From DASUPK01 sp963843085 (GTDB lineage Bacteria > Actinomycetota > Thermoleophilia > Solirubrobacterales > 70-9), in the NCBI GenBank assembly GCA_963843085.1, contig CAWJJG010000005.1, positions 94,692 through 158,691 on the forward strand: DNA of 64,000 bases, written 5' to 3'. The translations under genes and the position numbers were made by a program. Of the stretch, positions 33,391-41,802 are shown piece after piece (position 1 is the stretch's first letter; each line of letters begins with the position of its first letter). The notes under the pieces were generated by a model. The model ran no database searches. It saw only the letters and a list, made by a program, of their open reading frames with translations, and was not told where the DNA came from.

Positions 33391-33744
33391 TCAGTCCAGG
33401 AGGGGCAGGACCTCGGCCGCGCCGGTGAGCTCGATAACGCGCTGAACCTGGGGCGATTGCGCCCTGGTGATGCGGAGTCGCCCGCCGTTGCTTCGCGACC
33501 TGGCGTTGAGATGGAGCAGCAGACGAATGCCCGAAGCGTCCAGGAACTCGAGCTCGCTGAGGTCGAGCACGATCCGTGAGGCGTCGCCCGCCTCGGCCCG
33601 GCACATCTCGCGATCGACTATGCCGATCACCGACAGGTCCATCTCACCGGAGAGCTGGATCAGCTCATCCGCCCCGGAGCGCACGATGGTCACGGCGAAA
33701 CGCACCGGGTCCGTCTCTGCTTGTCCGTTCAGCCCCTTCGACAT
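33391..33744 (-). CDS. STAS-domain anti-sigma factor antagonist
   Basis: 117-residue SpoIIAA/RsbV-like protein. Seen: DELIQLSGEMDLSVIGIVDR, LDLSELEFLDASGIRLLLHL with the Ser normally phosphorylated by an anti-sigma kinase, and the helix LTGAAEVLPLLD. It would bind and neutralise a partner-switching anti-sigma factor when dephosphorylated. No anti-sigma or sigma gene is adjacent, so its partner lies elsewhere. ATG at 33744. No operon partner is evident. Confidence 0.88.
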   Translation of the reverse strand: MSKGLNGQAETDPVRFAVTIVRSGADELIQLSGEMDLSVIGIVDREMCRAEAGDASRIVLDLSELEFLDASGIRLLLHLNARSRSNGGRLRITRAQSPQVQRVIELTGAAEVLPLLD

Positions 33745-33844
33745 CCTGTCGCCCCCGAATCGTGGCTATTCGTATAGCGCCGGCGTTGCGAAATCGGGTA
33801 CGGCCCGCGTCGGAAACCGCGGATTTTGCGCTCAACCAGGCCGG

Positions 33845-35134
33845 CTAGATGACGCGGACTCGCGCGATCACCGAGAGGGACTGGTAGTAGACGTCACGGC
33901 CGAAGCCCGGCGCCGGGAAGAGAAACCCCTGAATCGCCGACGGGACCTCGACCCGAGCCTTCTCAGCCCCGGAGTCGAGGTCTAGTACGACGAGCGAGTC
34001 GCCGCCGAGCGATCGACTGGCGCGCATGGCGCGGGCGCTCCGTGCGATTACCGGCCCGGCTGCTGCGATCGCCCGGCGGAGGGGACCGCGCCGGAGCGCC
34101 GCGTGACCCCGCCAGTCCCCGACGACGAGCTCCCGGCTCTCCGGATAGAGGATCAGGTGGCCGGCGTGAGCGAGCCCGTCGCGGCGCCAGAGGGGCTCCA
34201 GCTCGTCGCCCTGCAGGCGCCATGCTCGGACCACCGCGTTGCCCGCGTCGTACGCGACCACGACCTGGCCGACTGGATCCCATCCCGGCGGGTTCGACTC
34301 GGTGCCCCTGGGAAGGCCGCTGATTTCGACCGAGCGCGGCGAGTCCTCGTCCAGCCTCGACCACCAGAGCCGGACCGGCGAGCGGTCGGTGCCGCTACCG
34401 AGCATCGTGTGGTCGACGCGGTTCCGGCCGTTGTCCATCCAGAAGATGTGAGCCGGCGTCACGACCGGGTCCCAGCCGTAGCCTCGCTCGGGGGCCGGTC
34501 CATAGGCCGGGCTCCAGGCCTCGTCCATGACGAGGCGGCCGGCCTCACGGTCGAGCCGAAGGGCGAACATCCTGGTCGCGCCGATCGCGAAGACGGTTTC
34601 TCCGTCGCCCGAAAGCCGCCCGACGCATGGCTCGGGCAGCCTCAGCGGCGGCACCGACGGCAGCAGCGACTCCGGATTGAGGACCGAGACGGTCGACGGC
34701 TCCCGCCCGGCGGGCGCGTCGCAGTCCTTCGTGACGAGCTCCCCGCCCCGTAGTACGAGGAAGGAGTTGTAGGGGCGGTCGACCGGCAGGCGGTGCGAGG
34801 CGAGGACGTCCAGGTCGGGGCTGAGCCGGTGGATCCAGCGCCCGAAGACCGAATGCAGATCGCCGTTGGCATGCGCGGCGATGCCGCCTGGCCAGAACCT
34901 CCCGCCCGGGAGGCGCGGCGTGGATGCGGTTACGGCGAGGGTCTCGGGATCGAGCCGCTCGACCCACGCGTCGGCGTCTCCCGCCTGCGGCCCGCCGGCC
35001 GGCATTGCGTGGCGGAGGGCGTAGAGCTCTCCGGGCTCTCGCCGGACGAGCGCGTCGGTCGCGAACGCCTCGTGGACAGCGGCGACCTCGAGCCGGTCGC
35101 CCGGTCCAATCTCGAGACCCGGGCCTTCGAGCAC
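33845..35134 (-). CDS. Hypothetical beta-propeller-like protein
   Basis: About 430 residues without a clear family match. Repeated blade-like strings (ADAWVERLDPETLAVTAST, DLHSVFGRWIHRLSPDLDVL, EPSTVSVLNPESLLPSVP, SPVRLWWSRLDEDSPRSV, NAVVRAWRLQGDELEPLW, GDSLVVLDLDSGAEKARVEV) suggest a beta-propeller. The frame is open up to 35374 but that part overlaps the upstream sulfotransferase gene, so the true start is likely near 35134 (GTG) or slightly upstream. It follows the arylsulfotransferase-like gene in the same direction; both are propeller proteins. No signal peptide is visible with this start. Confidence 0.6.
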   Translation of the reverse strand: MLEGPGLEIGPGDRLEVAAVHEAFATDALVRREPGELYALRHAMPAGGPQAGDADAWVERLDPETLAVTASTPRLPGGRFWPGGIAAHANGDLHSVFGRWIHRLSPDLDVLASHRLPVDRPYNSFLVLRGGELVTKDCDAPAGREPSTVSVLNPESLLPSVPPLRLPEPCVGRLSGDGETVFAIGATRMFALRLDREAGRLVMDEAWSPAYGPAPERGYGWDPVVTPAHIFWMDNGRNRVDHTMLGSGTDRSPVRLWWSRLDEDSPRSVEISGLPRGTESNPPGWDPVGQVVVAYDAGNAVVRAWRLQGDELEPLWRRDGLAHAGHLILYPESRELVVGDWRGHAALRRGPLRRAIAAAGPVIARSARAMRASRSLGGDSLVVLDLDSGAEKARVEVPSAIQGFLFPAPGFGRDVYYQSLSVIARVRVI

Positions 35135-35199
35135 GGCCCCCCATCTGCGCGGGCCGCCGTCCTCGCAGGTCCAGGGACGTGGCCAGTACGCGCCGGCGC

Positions 35200-36990
35200 T
35201 CAGGACGCCGGCACCGCGTCCGAGCGGCCGATCACGTGCCCCTTCGAGTCGAGCGCGCGGACGGCGAACACCGCCGCGGAGCTGCTCACGTCGATCCGGG
35301 TCTCGAAGGAGCGCTTGCGGGGCTTCGCGATCCGCCGAAGCGATCCCGCACTCGGACCGGCGAGGAACTCCCACTTCGCGACGCGGGTGGCTCCGTTCCA
35401 GCTGGCGTAGAGAGAGACCGTCCCGTGGCGCTGGGCGACGATCACCGGCTTCGTCTTGGGCGTCGCGCTCCAGGGGAAGCGGTACGTCCGGTAGGTGCCG
35501 TCGTCCTGGGGCAGGCTCGCGTCGAGGAGCAGCTTGCCGCGCGAGGAGAACTCCGAGAAGAACGGCTCGGAGCCGAAGCCGACGAACACGTTCCCTCCGG
35601 GAAGCCTCTGCAGGCTGCCCTCACTCTGCGCCGACGTCGTGCTCGACCGCGCGAACTGGTGCACGAGCTTCGCCTTGTGCTTCCGGAAGTTGAGCTGCAG
35701 GATCAGGCCTCGCGAGAAGGGATTCAGCTGCGGCGGCCCGGCGCCGTCGTCGAACATCGAGATGCGCCCATTGCTCAGCATTTGAGCGTCGTGTTGAAAA
35801 TTGAACAGGGCTCCGGGGCCGAAGCGGAAGTTGCTGCCCTTGCCGCCCAGCGTCCAGAGGAGACGGCCGCTCGCGCGGTCGATGGCGTAGACGGCGGAGG
35901 TGTCACGCGCCGAGATCAGCACCCGGTCGTGCTTGAGCGTCTGGATCGCGTTGATGTGGAAGGCGTCGTAGAAGGCGCTGTTCTGGGGGGTCGCCTGCGA
36001 GGTCTCGAGCGGGATGTGGCCGTAGGAATGCCACTCCCACTCGACCAGTCCCGTCTTCACGTCGACCTGCTGGACGATGGAGTCGATCAGCGGCGAGAGG
36101 GTGCCCGCCGGCGTGCCCGGGAGGTGGACCCGGATCAGCGAGTAGATGGTGAAGAGAGCGCTTCCGTCCTTCGTGAGCCGGAACTCGTGCAGGTCCATCG
36201 GGTAGCCGTTGCCGGCGTGCACGACCTTGATCACGTTGTAGGCGTGGTTCGCGATCACGGCGCCGCCGGCGCCGAACGCGGCGACACTGACCGTCCCCTC
36301 CCACCAGGTCAGCACCTTGCGTCCGCGGTACTTCTGGATGCGCACGTTGGCGGCGACCTCCGGCGGAGTGAGCTGCCTGAACCAGACGAGGTTGCCAGCG
36401 CCGTCGGTGATCATCGGCCCCCCCGGCCCGACCGGATTGATCGTCAACGTGTTGTTGCTGCCGGGATGAACTATGGGCGAGGGCAGGGGAGCGAGGAAGA
36501 CGCTCCCATTGCCGCGCGCCCGCTTGGAGCTCCTGTTCACCGTGATCCGCGGTGGGATCAACCCGGGCTCCGTCACGAAGTGGTCGAGCTTGTCCGGTTG
36601 ATTCGTGGACAGGTTGAGGTTCGGGAGCTTCGGTCCCAGCGTTGCGACCGTGAACGAGTATCGAATCGGCTTGCGCCCCTTGATCCGGATCTCGACCGAG
36701 ACCGTCTCTCCCTGGGTGAGCGGCTGGTCGGGCAGGAAGCTCGCGCCGTGATGGCCCGAGTACGAGCTCAGATGACCGGAATGCGGCCCCGACGTCTGCC
36801 CGGTGACGCTGACCGAGCGGATCGCCTTGCGCGGCGCCCCGAGGATGCTGATCTGAGTCTGCGGCGAGGCGTCGGGCGTGTTCGCCTGCGGCGAGATCGT
36901 CAACTTGCCGCTCGATGCCTGTGCACCGGCCGGCGCGGCCAGGGCGACGATCGCAAGTCCCGCGATCAGATGTCTCCTCCTCGGCTTCAT
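35200..36990 (-). CDS. Secreted arylsulfotransferase-family (ASST) propeller protein
   Basis: 596 residues with signal peptide (RRHLIAGLAIVALAAPAGAQ) and a six-bladed-propeller-like domain of the ASST superfamily. Seen: MITDGAGNLVWFRQLTPPE, NGYPMDLHEFRLTKDGSALF, DAFHINAIQTLKHDRVLISA followed by RDTSAVYAIDRASGRLLWTL, and FNFQHDAQMLSNGRISMFDD. The DAFHINA and QHDAQ histidines occupy places where ASST enzymes have catalytic His residues. A C-terminal Ig-like region follows (TVSLYASWNGATRVAKWEFL). True sulfotransferase activity in actinobacterial members is not established. ATG at 36990. Confidence 0.8.
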   Translation of the reverse strand: MKPRRRHLIAGLAIVALAAPAGAQASSGKLTISPQANTPDASPQTQISILGAPRKAIRSVSVTGQTSGPHSGHLSSYSGHHGASFLPDQPLTQGETVSVEIRIKGRKPIRYSFTVATLGPKLPNLNLSTNQPDKLDHFVTEPGLIPPRITVNRSSKRARGNGSVFLAPLPSPIVHPGSNNTLTINPVGPGGPMITDGAGNLVWFRQLTPPEVAANVRIQKYRGRKVLTWWEGTVSVAAFGAGGAVIANHAYNVIKVVHAGNGYPMDLHEFRLTKDGSALFTIYSLIRVHLPGTPAGTLSPLIDSIVQQVDVKTGLVEWEWHSYGHIPLETSQATPQNSAFYDAFHINAIQTLKHDRVLISARDTSAVYAIDRASGRLLWTLGGKGSNFRFGPGALFNFQHDAQMLSNGRISMFDDGAGPPQLNPFSRGLILQLNFRKHKAKLVHQFARSSTTSAQSEGSLQRLPGGNVFVGFGSEPFFSEFSSRGKLLLDASLPQDDGTYRTYRFPWSATPKTKPVIVAQRHGTVSLYASWNGATRVAKWEFLAGPSAGSLRRIAKPRKRSFETRIDVSSSAAVFAVRALDSKGHVIGRSDAVPAS

Positions 36991-37001
36991 CGCGCAGAAG
37001 G

Positions 37002-37589
37002 CTAGGGGCCCCCGTCGGACGACCCCACCTCAGTACTGCGGTAAATAGAGCGCGACCGGCGACACAGATGCATCCGGAGCCAGTTCGATGCATCCGAGAG
37101 CTCGAGGCGGCCGGCGATCAGACCCTGCTCGAAGGCGATCCCCTGGTCACCGAGACGACCGTCCGGGGAGTCCGGCGGATCGTGTCGCAGGTGCTCGGAG
37201 ATCCAGCGGGTCACGAGCGCACCGCCGAACATCGACGCGCGCACGTAGCCCACGAAATGTCGCACCTGACCGACGCTGCCATCGTCATACCGCTGCTTGA
37301 ACCCCTTTCCGCGGATGAGGTTGCGGCCGCCGCGAGCAAGATCGGTGAGCGCGCGCCGCCCCCTGCTGATCCCGCCCGCCCGCTGGCCGAGGTCGAGAAG
37401 GAACTCGTTGACGTTGTCGTCGTTGTCCGCCAGATACCCGGCGAGCCCTGCCAGGCGCTCACAGGCCGTGCCGCTGAGATGGAGGCTCGCCGTCGGATCC
37501 GAGTCATCCCCGAACGGGTCGAGCACGAAGTACGCGAGCACCGCGCCCCCGAGGACGCAGACCACCCCGATGGCCAGCACCGCCTTCAT
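37002..37589 (-). CDS. Single-pass membrane protein of unknown function
   Basis: 195 residues. One N-terminal membrane segment (AVLAIGVVCVLGGAVLAYFV) is followed by a charged, Arg-rich domain with two Cys (SGTACERLAGLAGYLADNDD and LRMHLCRRSRS). The longer open frame upstream is ignored because it overlaps the VOC gene on the other strand and has shadow composition. ATG at 37589 (MKAVLAIG) fits a signal anchor. It is separated from the ASST gene by 11 bp and may be co-transcribed with it. No recognised family. Confidence 0.62.
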   Translation of the reverse strand: MKAVLAIGVVCVLGGAVLAYFVLDPFGDDSDPTASLHLSGTACERLAGLAGYLADNDDNVNEFLLDLGQRAGGISRGRRALTDLARGGRNLIRGKGFKQRYDDGSVGQVRHFVGYVRASMFGGALVTRWISEHLRHDPPDSPDGRLGDQGIAFEQGLIAGRLELSDASNWLRMHLCRRSRSIYRSTEVGSSDGGP

Positions 37590-37620
37590 CCATGGAGTAT
37601 TGCTTTGCGCTCGCACGGCA

Positions 37621-38217
37621 ATGAAACGTCGGATCGAACAGCTGACCCTCGGGACCGACCCGTCGCCGTGGGGCGAGGCGGGCTTCGACGTCAGCGGCGA
37701 CGCGATGCGCGTCGGTGAGGTCGTCCTCTCGTTCGGAACCGGCGAGGGCATCGCCGGCTGGATCCTCTCCGGGGCCGGCGACGAGGTCGACGGCCTGCCG
37801 GTGGCCCAGGCGTCCGGCGCCGATCCAGCCGCCTCGGGGCATCCCATCGGCGCTATCCGCTTGGACCATCTCGTCGTCTTCACCCCGGATCTCGAGCGCA
37901 CGACGGCCGCGCTCGAGGCGATCGGCGTCGAGCGCCGCCGCGTCCGAGAGGCCGAGGTCGACGGCTCGCCGCTGCGCCAGGGCTTCTTCCGCCTTGGCGA
38001 GGTGATCCTCGAGGCCGTCGAGCACGCCAACGTCGAGCCGGGCCCGGCTCGGTTCTGGGGCATCACCTTCGCCGTCGCGGACCTCGACGCGGCGGCGGAG
38101 AAGCTCGGCGACCGGCTCGGCTCGATCGGCGACGCGGTTCAGCCCGGCCGCCGAATCGCCACGGCCAGGCGGGATGCGGGCCTCGGCCTGCCGGTCGCGC
38201 TGATCAGCGAAGCCTGA
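37621..38217 (+). CDS. VOC (glyoxalase/bleomycin-resistance fold) protein
   Basis: 198 residues. ATG at 37621 is in the gap between divergent genes. The central segment GAIRLDHLVVFTPDLERTTA then ALEAIGVERRRVRE and the later GFFRLGEVILEAVEHANVEP and FWGITFAVADLDAAAEKLGD give two beta-alpha-beta units of the VOC fold, with metal-ligand-like His and Glu. The N-terminal 70 residues are an extra domain. Substrate unknown; members isomerise, cleave or bind small molecules. The stop is 3 bp from the convergent DUF899 gene end. Confidence 0.78.
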   Translation: MKRRIEQLTLGTDPSPWGEAGFDVSGDAMRVGEVVLSFGTGEGIAGWILSGAGDEVDGLPVAQASGADPAASGHPIGAIRLDHLVVFTPDLERTTAALEAIGVERRRVREAEVDGSPLRQGFFRLGEVILEAVEHANVEPGPARFWGITFAVADLDAAAEKLGDRLGSIGDAVQPGRRIATARRDAGLGLPVALISEA

Positions 38218-38220
38218 GCC

Positions 38221-38958
38221 CTAGTCCGGGTACTCGTCCTTGCGCCAGGAGCGGGGCTCCTCCGGCGGCTCCTTCGGGGTGCGGTCGATGAGGAAGGAGT
38301 GGAACGGCGCCACGAACGGGTCGGGCGCCATCACCTGGTAGGTCAGGTAGACGGTCCCGTTATCGCGCGCGAAAGCGATGTAGCCCGGCCCCTCGCGCAA
38401 CCCGTCCTTCAGATCGGCCCCGACCTGCTCCCCCCACTCCTGCAGCCACTTCGGCGGGTCGTCGAGCATCTGCTTCACCTCGGGGATCTCCTGCGCCTGC
38501 TCGGGGGTCAGCGCAAGGTCCATGTCGAAGGGGAAGTCGCTCTCGTAAGTCGAGACGTAGGGAAACTCCCAGCCCATTCGCTTCTTGTAGGCGGCGAGCT
38601 CCTCGATCGGCGCGCGCGAGAAGCAGAGAAAGGTCACGTCGCGGTGGTTCAGGTGGACGAGCGGGCCGCTGAACTCGTCCCCGAGGCTCGTGCATCCGGG
38701 GCAGGCGCCCTTCGTGTAGTCGGGCCCGTACATGATGTTGTAGGCGAGCAGCTGAGAGCGGCCGTCGAACAGCTCGGCCAGGCTCTTCCTGCCGTCCTCG
38801 GTGTCGAACTCGTACTCCTTCTCCACGGGAACCCAGGGCAGCTCGCGCCGCTTCTTCTTGATCTCGTTGTTGCGCTCGGCCTGCTCGGCCTCGAGCTTTG
38901 CGAGCTCCGCCCGCGCCGCCTCCCACTCCTCGCGTGTTCCAGTGCTGTGCTCAGGCAT
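38221..38958 (-). CDS. DUF899 thioredoxin-like protein
   Basis: 245 residues. Seen: LPWVPVEKEYEFDTEDGRKS, AYNIMYGPDYTKGACPGCTS with a CPGC redox-type motif, HLNHRDVTFLCFSRAP, WEFPYVSTYESDFPFDMDLA and AFARDNGTVYLTYQVMAPDP. This is the DUF899 family, a thioredoxin-fold group of unknown function frequent in actinobacteria. An AGGAGGAATACGG ribosome site precedes ATG 38958. It is soluble with no signal peptide. Confidence 0.88.
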   Translation of the reverse strand: MPEHSTGTREEWEAARAELAKLEAEQAERNNEIKKKRRELPWVPVEKEYEFDTEDGRKSLAELFDGRSQLLAYNIMYGPDYTKGACPGCTSLGDEFSGPLVHLNHRDVTFLCFSRAPIEELAAYKKRMGWEFPYVSTYESDFPFDMDLALTPEQAQEIPEVKQMLDDPPKWLQEWGEQVGADLKDGLREGPGYIAFARDNGTVYLTYQVMAPDPFVAPFHSFLIDRTPKEPPEEPRSWRKDEYPD

Positions 38959-39048
38959 CCGTATTCCTCCTTTGTCCGGCTATACCCTGAAGACTCGCCG
39001 CGACTCGAAAACTCATCGCCCCCGCGCCGTGTTTGATTCGTGATCCCG

Positions 39049-40449
39049 ATGAAGCACACGGCACATGGCTACTGGCTCGAGGAGGCCGGCGATCGCCCGC
39101 CGCTGCCCGCCGCCGATGGGGAGCTGAGCTGCGACGTGCTCGTGATCGGGGGCGGCTACACGGGCATGTGGGCGGCCTGGCAGATCTCGCGGCTCGAACC
39201 GGAGGCGAGCGTCGTCCTCCTGGAGGCCGATCGCTGCGGACACGGGCCGAGCGGCCGTAACGGCGGCTTCGTCAACGCCATGTGGTTCAGCATCCACACC
39301 CTGCGCGATCGGGTCGGAGACCAGGCGGCGGCCCGCGTCGCCGGAGCGGCCCAGGACGCGGTCGACGAGATCGGCGCCTTCTGCGAGGAGGAGCGGGTGG
39401 ATGCCTGGTACCGGCGCGGCGGCTATCTGCAGCTCTCGGCGGCCCCCGCGCAGGACGGAATCTGGGACGACGCGGTGGCCTCCTGCCGGGCGCTCGGCGC
39501 TCCTGATGCAGCCCAGGAGCTGAGCCCCGACCAGGTCGCCGAGCGCTGCCGCTCGCCGCGCTTCCGTGCGGGTGCCCTCTATCCCGAAGCCGCCACGGTG
39601 CAGCCGGCGAGGCTCGCGCTCGGGCTGCGCGAGCAGCTCGCGAAGCGCCCCGGGGTCCGGGTCTTCGAGCGCTCACCCCTGCGGCGTCTGCATGCCGGGA
39701 GCTGGGGCTGCGTCGCCGAGACCCCGGCCGCGCGGATCCGGTCGAGAGCGTGCGTGCTCGCCCTCGGCTCCGCGAGCGGCGCCGCCGGATCGCCGTTGCG
39801 AGGGCGCCTGACGGTGACCTCCAGCCACATCGTGCTGACCGAGCCGGTGCCCGATCTGCTGGAGGAGATCGGCTGGACCGGAGGAGAGTGCATCACCGAC
39901 TCCCGGGCGATGGTCCACTACCTGCGGACGACGCCCGACGGGCGGATCGCCTTCGGCTGGGGCGGCGGGCGGATCGCCTGCGGCGCACGGCTCAGCGGGC
40001 AGACCGAGCTCGATCCCGGCGTCGTGCAGCAGGTCGGCTCCGATCTGCGTTCGTTCTTCCCGGGGCTCGAGGGCCGCCGGCTCACCCATGCCTGGGGCGG
40101 CCCGATCGACGTCTCGCCGACACACCTGCCCACGGTGATGCCGCTCGGCGGGAACCGGGTCCATGCTGCCTTCGGCTACACGGGCAACGGGGTCGGCCCG
40201 TCGATGCTCGTCGGCCGCATCCTCGCCTCACTCGCCCTCGACCGGCGCGACGATCACTCCCGGCTCGCCCTGGTGGACCCCGCGCCGCGCCGCGTTCCGA
40301 CGGGCTTCGCCGCCTGCCTCGGCGGAAATGCAATCCGCGCCGGCGTGCTGGGCAAGGAAGCCGCCGAGGAGCGAGGCGACACTGCGGGCCCGCTCAGCCG
40401 AGGCCTGGCGGGGATTCCCGAGCGACTCGGATTCCATATCGGGCGGTGA
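39049..40449 (+). CDS. FAD-dependent amine oxidoreductase (DAO/PuuB-like)
   Basis: About 466 residues. FAD-binding DVLVIGGGYTGMWAAWQISR and EADRCGHGPSGRNGGFVNAM with the conserved GRNGG near the isoalloxazine, a substrate domain, and the C-terminal FGYTGNGVGPSMLVGRILA. This is the DadA/gamma-glutamylputrescine oxidase group, which oxidises a C-N bond with oxygen. It could supply the oxidase step missing from the gamma-glutamyl genes at 1-8 kb, though it lies 31 kb away. ATG 39049 was preferred to GTG 39040. Confidence 0.86.
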   Translation: MKHTAHGYWLEEAGDRPPLPAADGELSCDVLVIGGGYTGMWAAWQISRLEPEASVVLLEADRCGHGPSGRNGGFVNAMWFSIHTLRDRVGDQAAARVAGAAQDAVDEIGAFCEEERVDAWYRRGGYLQLSAAPAQDGIWDDAVASCRALGAPDAAQELSPDQVAERCRSPRFRAGALYPEAATVQPARLALGLREQLAKRPGVRVFERSPLRRLHAGSWGCVAETPAARIRSRACVLALGSASGAAGSPLRGRLTVTSSHIVLTEPVPDLLEEIGWTGGECITDSRAMVHYLRTTPDGRIAFGWGGGRIACGARLSGQTELDPGVVQQVGSDLRSFFPGLEGRRLTHAWGGPIDVSPTHLPTVMPLGGNRVHAAFGYTGNGVGPSMLVGRILASLALDRRDDHSRLALVDPAPRRVPTGFAACLGGNAIRAGVLGKEAAEERGDTAGPLSRGLAGIPERLGFHIGR

Positions 40450-40465
40450 TCACAGCGATAGCCTG

Positions 40466-40861
40466 GTGAGTGCTTTGACTCAGCTCTATCCCCAGCTCGG
40501 GTACCAAGACCCGGAGCGGGCGATCGCGTGGCTGGAAGCCCTCGGCTTCGAACTGCTGATCACCTGGCCCTACCCGGACGGAAGCCTCCGTCACGCCGAG
40601 CTCAGCCTCGGCGACGCGATCGTGATGGTGGGCGGATCCCTGGAGGAGGTCCAGCATCCTGAGCTACGGGGGCGAACCGTGGGACACGGCACCTACGTGC
40701 AGACCGATGACGTTGCAGCCATGTACGAGGCTGCGGTCGAAGCGGGAGCGACCGGCGTCTTCGAGCCCGAGCCGACCGAATGGGGCACGAAGCGGGCCCG
40801 TGTGCTCGATCCCGAGGGCTACGAGTGGTCGTTCGGCAACTACGAGCCGGGCGGGGAGTGA
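40466..40861 (+). CDS. Small VOC/glyoxalase-like protein
   Basis: 131 residues, one VOC module: LYPQLGYQDPERAIAWLEAL, ELSLGDAIVMVGGSLEEVQH, YVQTDDVAAMYEAAVEAGAT and ARVLDPEGYEWSFGNYEPGG. The last motif DPEGYEWSF is typical of PhnB/glyoxalase-like proteins. GTG at 40466 was chosen because it lies just beyond the stop of the oxidoreductase gene (17 bp gap). Function unassigned. It may be co-transcribed with the FAD oxidase. Confidence 0.8.
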   Translation: MSALTQLYPQLGYQDPERAIAWLEALGFELLITWPYPDGSLRHAELSLGDAIVMVGGSLEEVQHPELRGRTVGHGTYVQTDDVAAMYEAAVEAGATGVFEPEPTEWGTKRARVLDPEGYEWSFGNYEPGGE

Positions 40862-40904
40862 GACACCCCGGCGGATCCGGGTAGTCCCAGGTCTTCGGAT
40901 GCCG

Positions 40905-41759
40905 CTACGCCGGCGGGGGGCAGGTCGGCGGGAGGGTCACCGCTCCGGCCGAGTGCTTGAAGGTGTGCATGTTGATCCACTCATCGAGGTTCGGGTCGTA
41001 CAGATTCTGGAAGCCGAAGTGCAGGACTCTCCAGAACGTGGCCGGATTCCTCTCATCGACGTAGATGTCGGCCTCGGCGAACGGGATCCGAGGAAAGAGC
41101 CCCGGCGGGCCCTGTGGGAGGGCGCTGGCCAGGCGAAAGTGGTTCACGTAGCGAGGCCGGTTTCTGTTCAGGATCTCCGGCCCGACGTACTCCGCCTCTC
41201 TGAAGATCTGGTTCAGCTGGTCCAGGGTGAATCCCGGGATCCGAGAGCAGGGATGGTCCGTGAGCCCGGGCCACCTGTAGGTGATCGTGTAGAGGGAGCC
41301 GCCGAAGATCAGATTCGTGAAATAGATCGGATAGCCCTCGCCTCCGGCGGTCATCTGGCTGTTGCCGCCACTCCCCCGCCAGGTGAACGGGACGTTCACG
41401 CCGAGGTCGGGAACGAGATAGCGACCGCTGCCGCGGAAATCCCGGGGAAGCCGAGGTGGCGGCTGAGCGTGGCAGGCCAGCCTGCGGAGTCTCCTGGTGA
41501 CCCTGATGTTGCTCCTGATCACCGCCCGTCTCGCCCTGTTGCGTGCCCTGGCCAGCCCGGCCCTCTGCCGCTCGAGCTTCCTCTGAAGGCGAGTGCACGC
41601 CGGCGCCTGGACGACTGCGGAGGCGCTCTCTCCCCGACCGACTCGATTTGCCGCACCGCCGACGGCCGGGAGGATCAGCGCCGTGAGGAGAAGCAACGCC
41701 ACGACCGCCGGAAGCGGCCTGTGCGGCTCGCGCTCGCGCCTTCTCTCCCCGGACGCCAA
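40905..41759 (-). CDS. Secreted hypothetical protein
   Basis: 284 residues. A signal peptide (PAVVALLLLTALILPAVGG then AAN) precedes an Arg-rich helical stretch (RLQRKLERQRAGLARARNRA) and a globular domain with FRGSGRYLVPDLGVNVPFTW, YFTNLIFGGSLYTITYRWPG and DIYVDERNPATFWRVLHFGF. Cys are few (DHPCSRI, LPPTCPPP). No recognised family. The start is a TTG at 41759. The neighbouring DUF2254 gene is on the same strand upstream. Confidence 0.62.
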   Translation of the reverse strand: MASGERRREREPHRPLPAVVALLLLTALILPAVGGAANRVGRGESASAVVQAPACTRLQRKLERQRAGLARARNRARRAVIRSNIRVTRRLRRLACHAQPPPRLPRDFRGSGRYLVPDLGVNVPFTWRGSGGNSQMTAGGEGYPIYFTNLIFGGSLYTITYRWPGLTDHPCSRIPGFTLDQLNQIFREAEYVGPEILNRNRPRYVNHFRLASALPQGPPGLFPRIPFAEADIYVDERNPATFWRVLHFGFQNLYDPNLDEWINMHTFKHSAGAVTLPPTCPPPA

Positions 41760-41802
41760 GACCCGCTGAGTCTAGGGGTTGACAGGTGGGGAATCCGCGA
41801 CT

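Noticed and set aside
35135..35374. N-terminal extension of the propeller protein at 33845
   Set aside because: It overlaps the end of the ASST gene by 175 bases on the same strand and has shadow composition.
37590..38066. N-terminal extension of the membrane protein at 37002
   Set aside because: It is antisense to the VOC gene and rich in Ser/Arg; the ATG at 37589 starts directly before the membrane segment.
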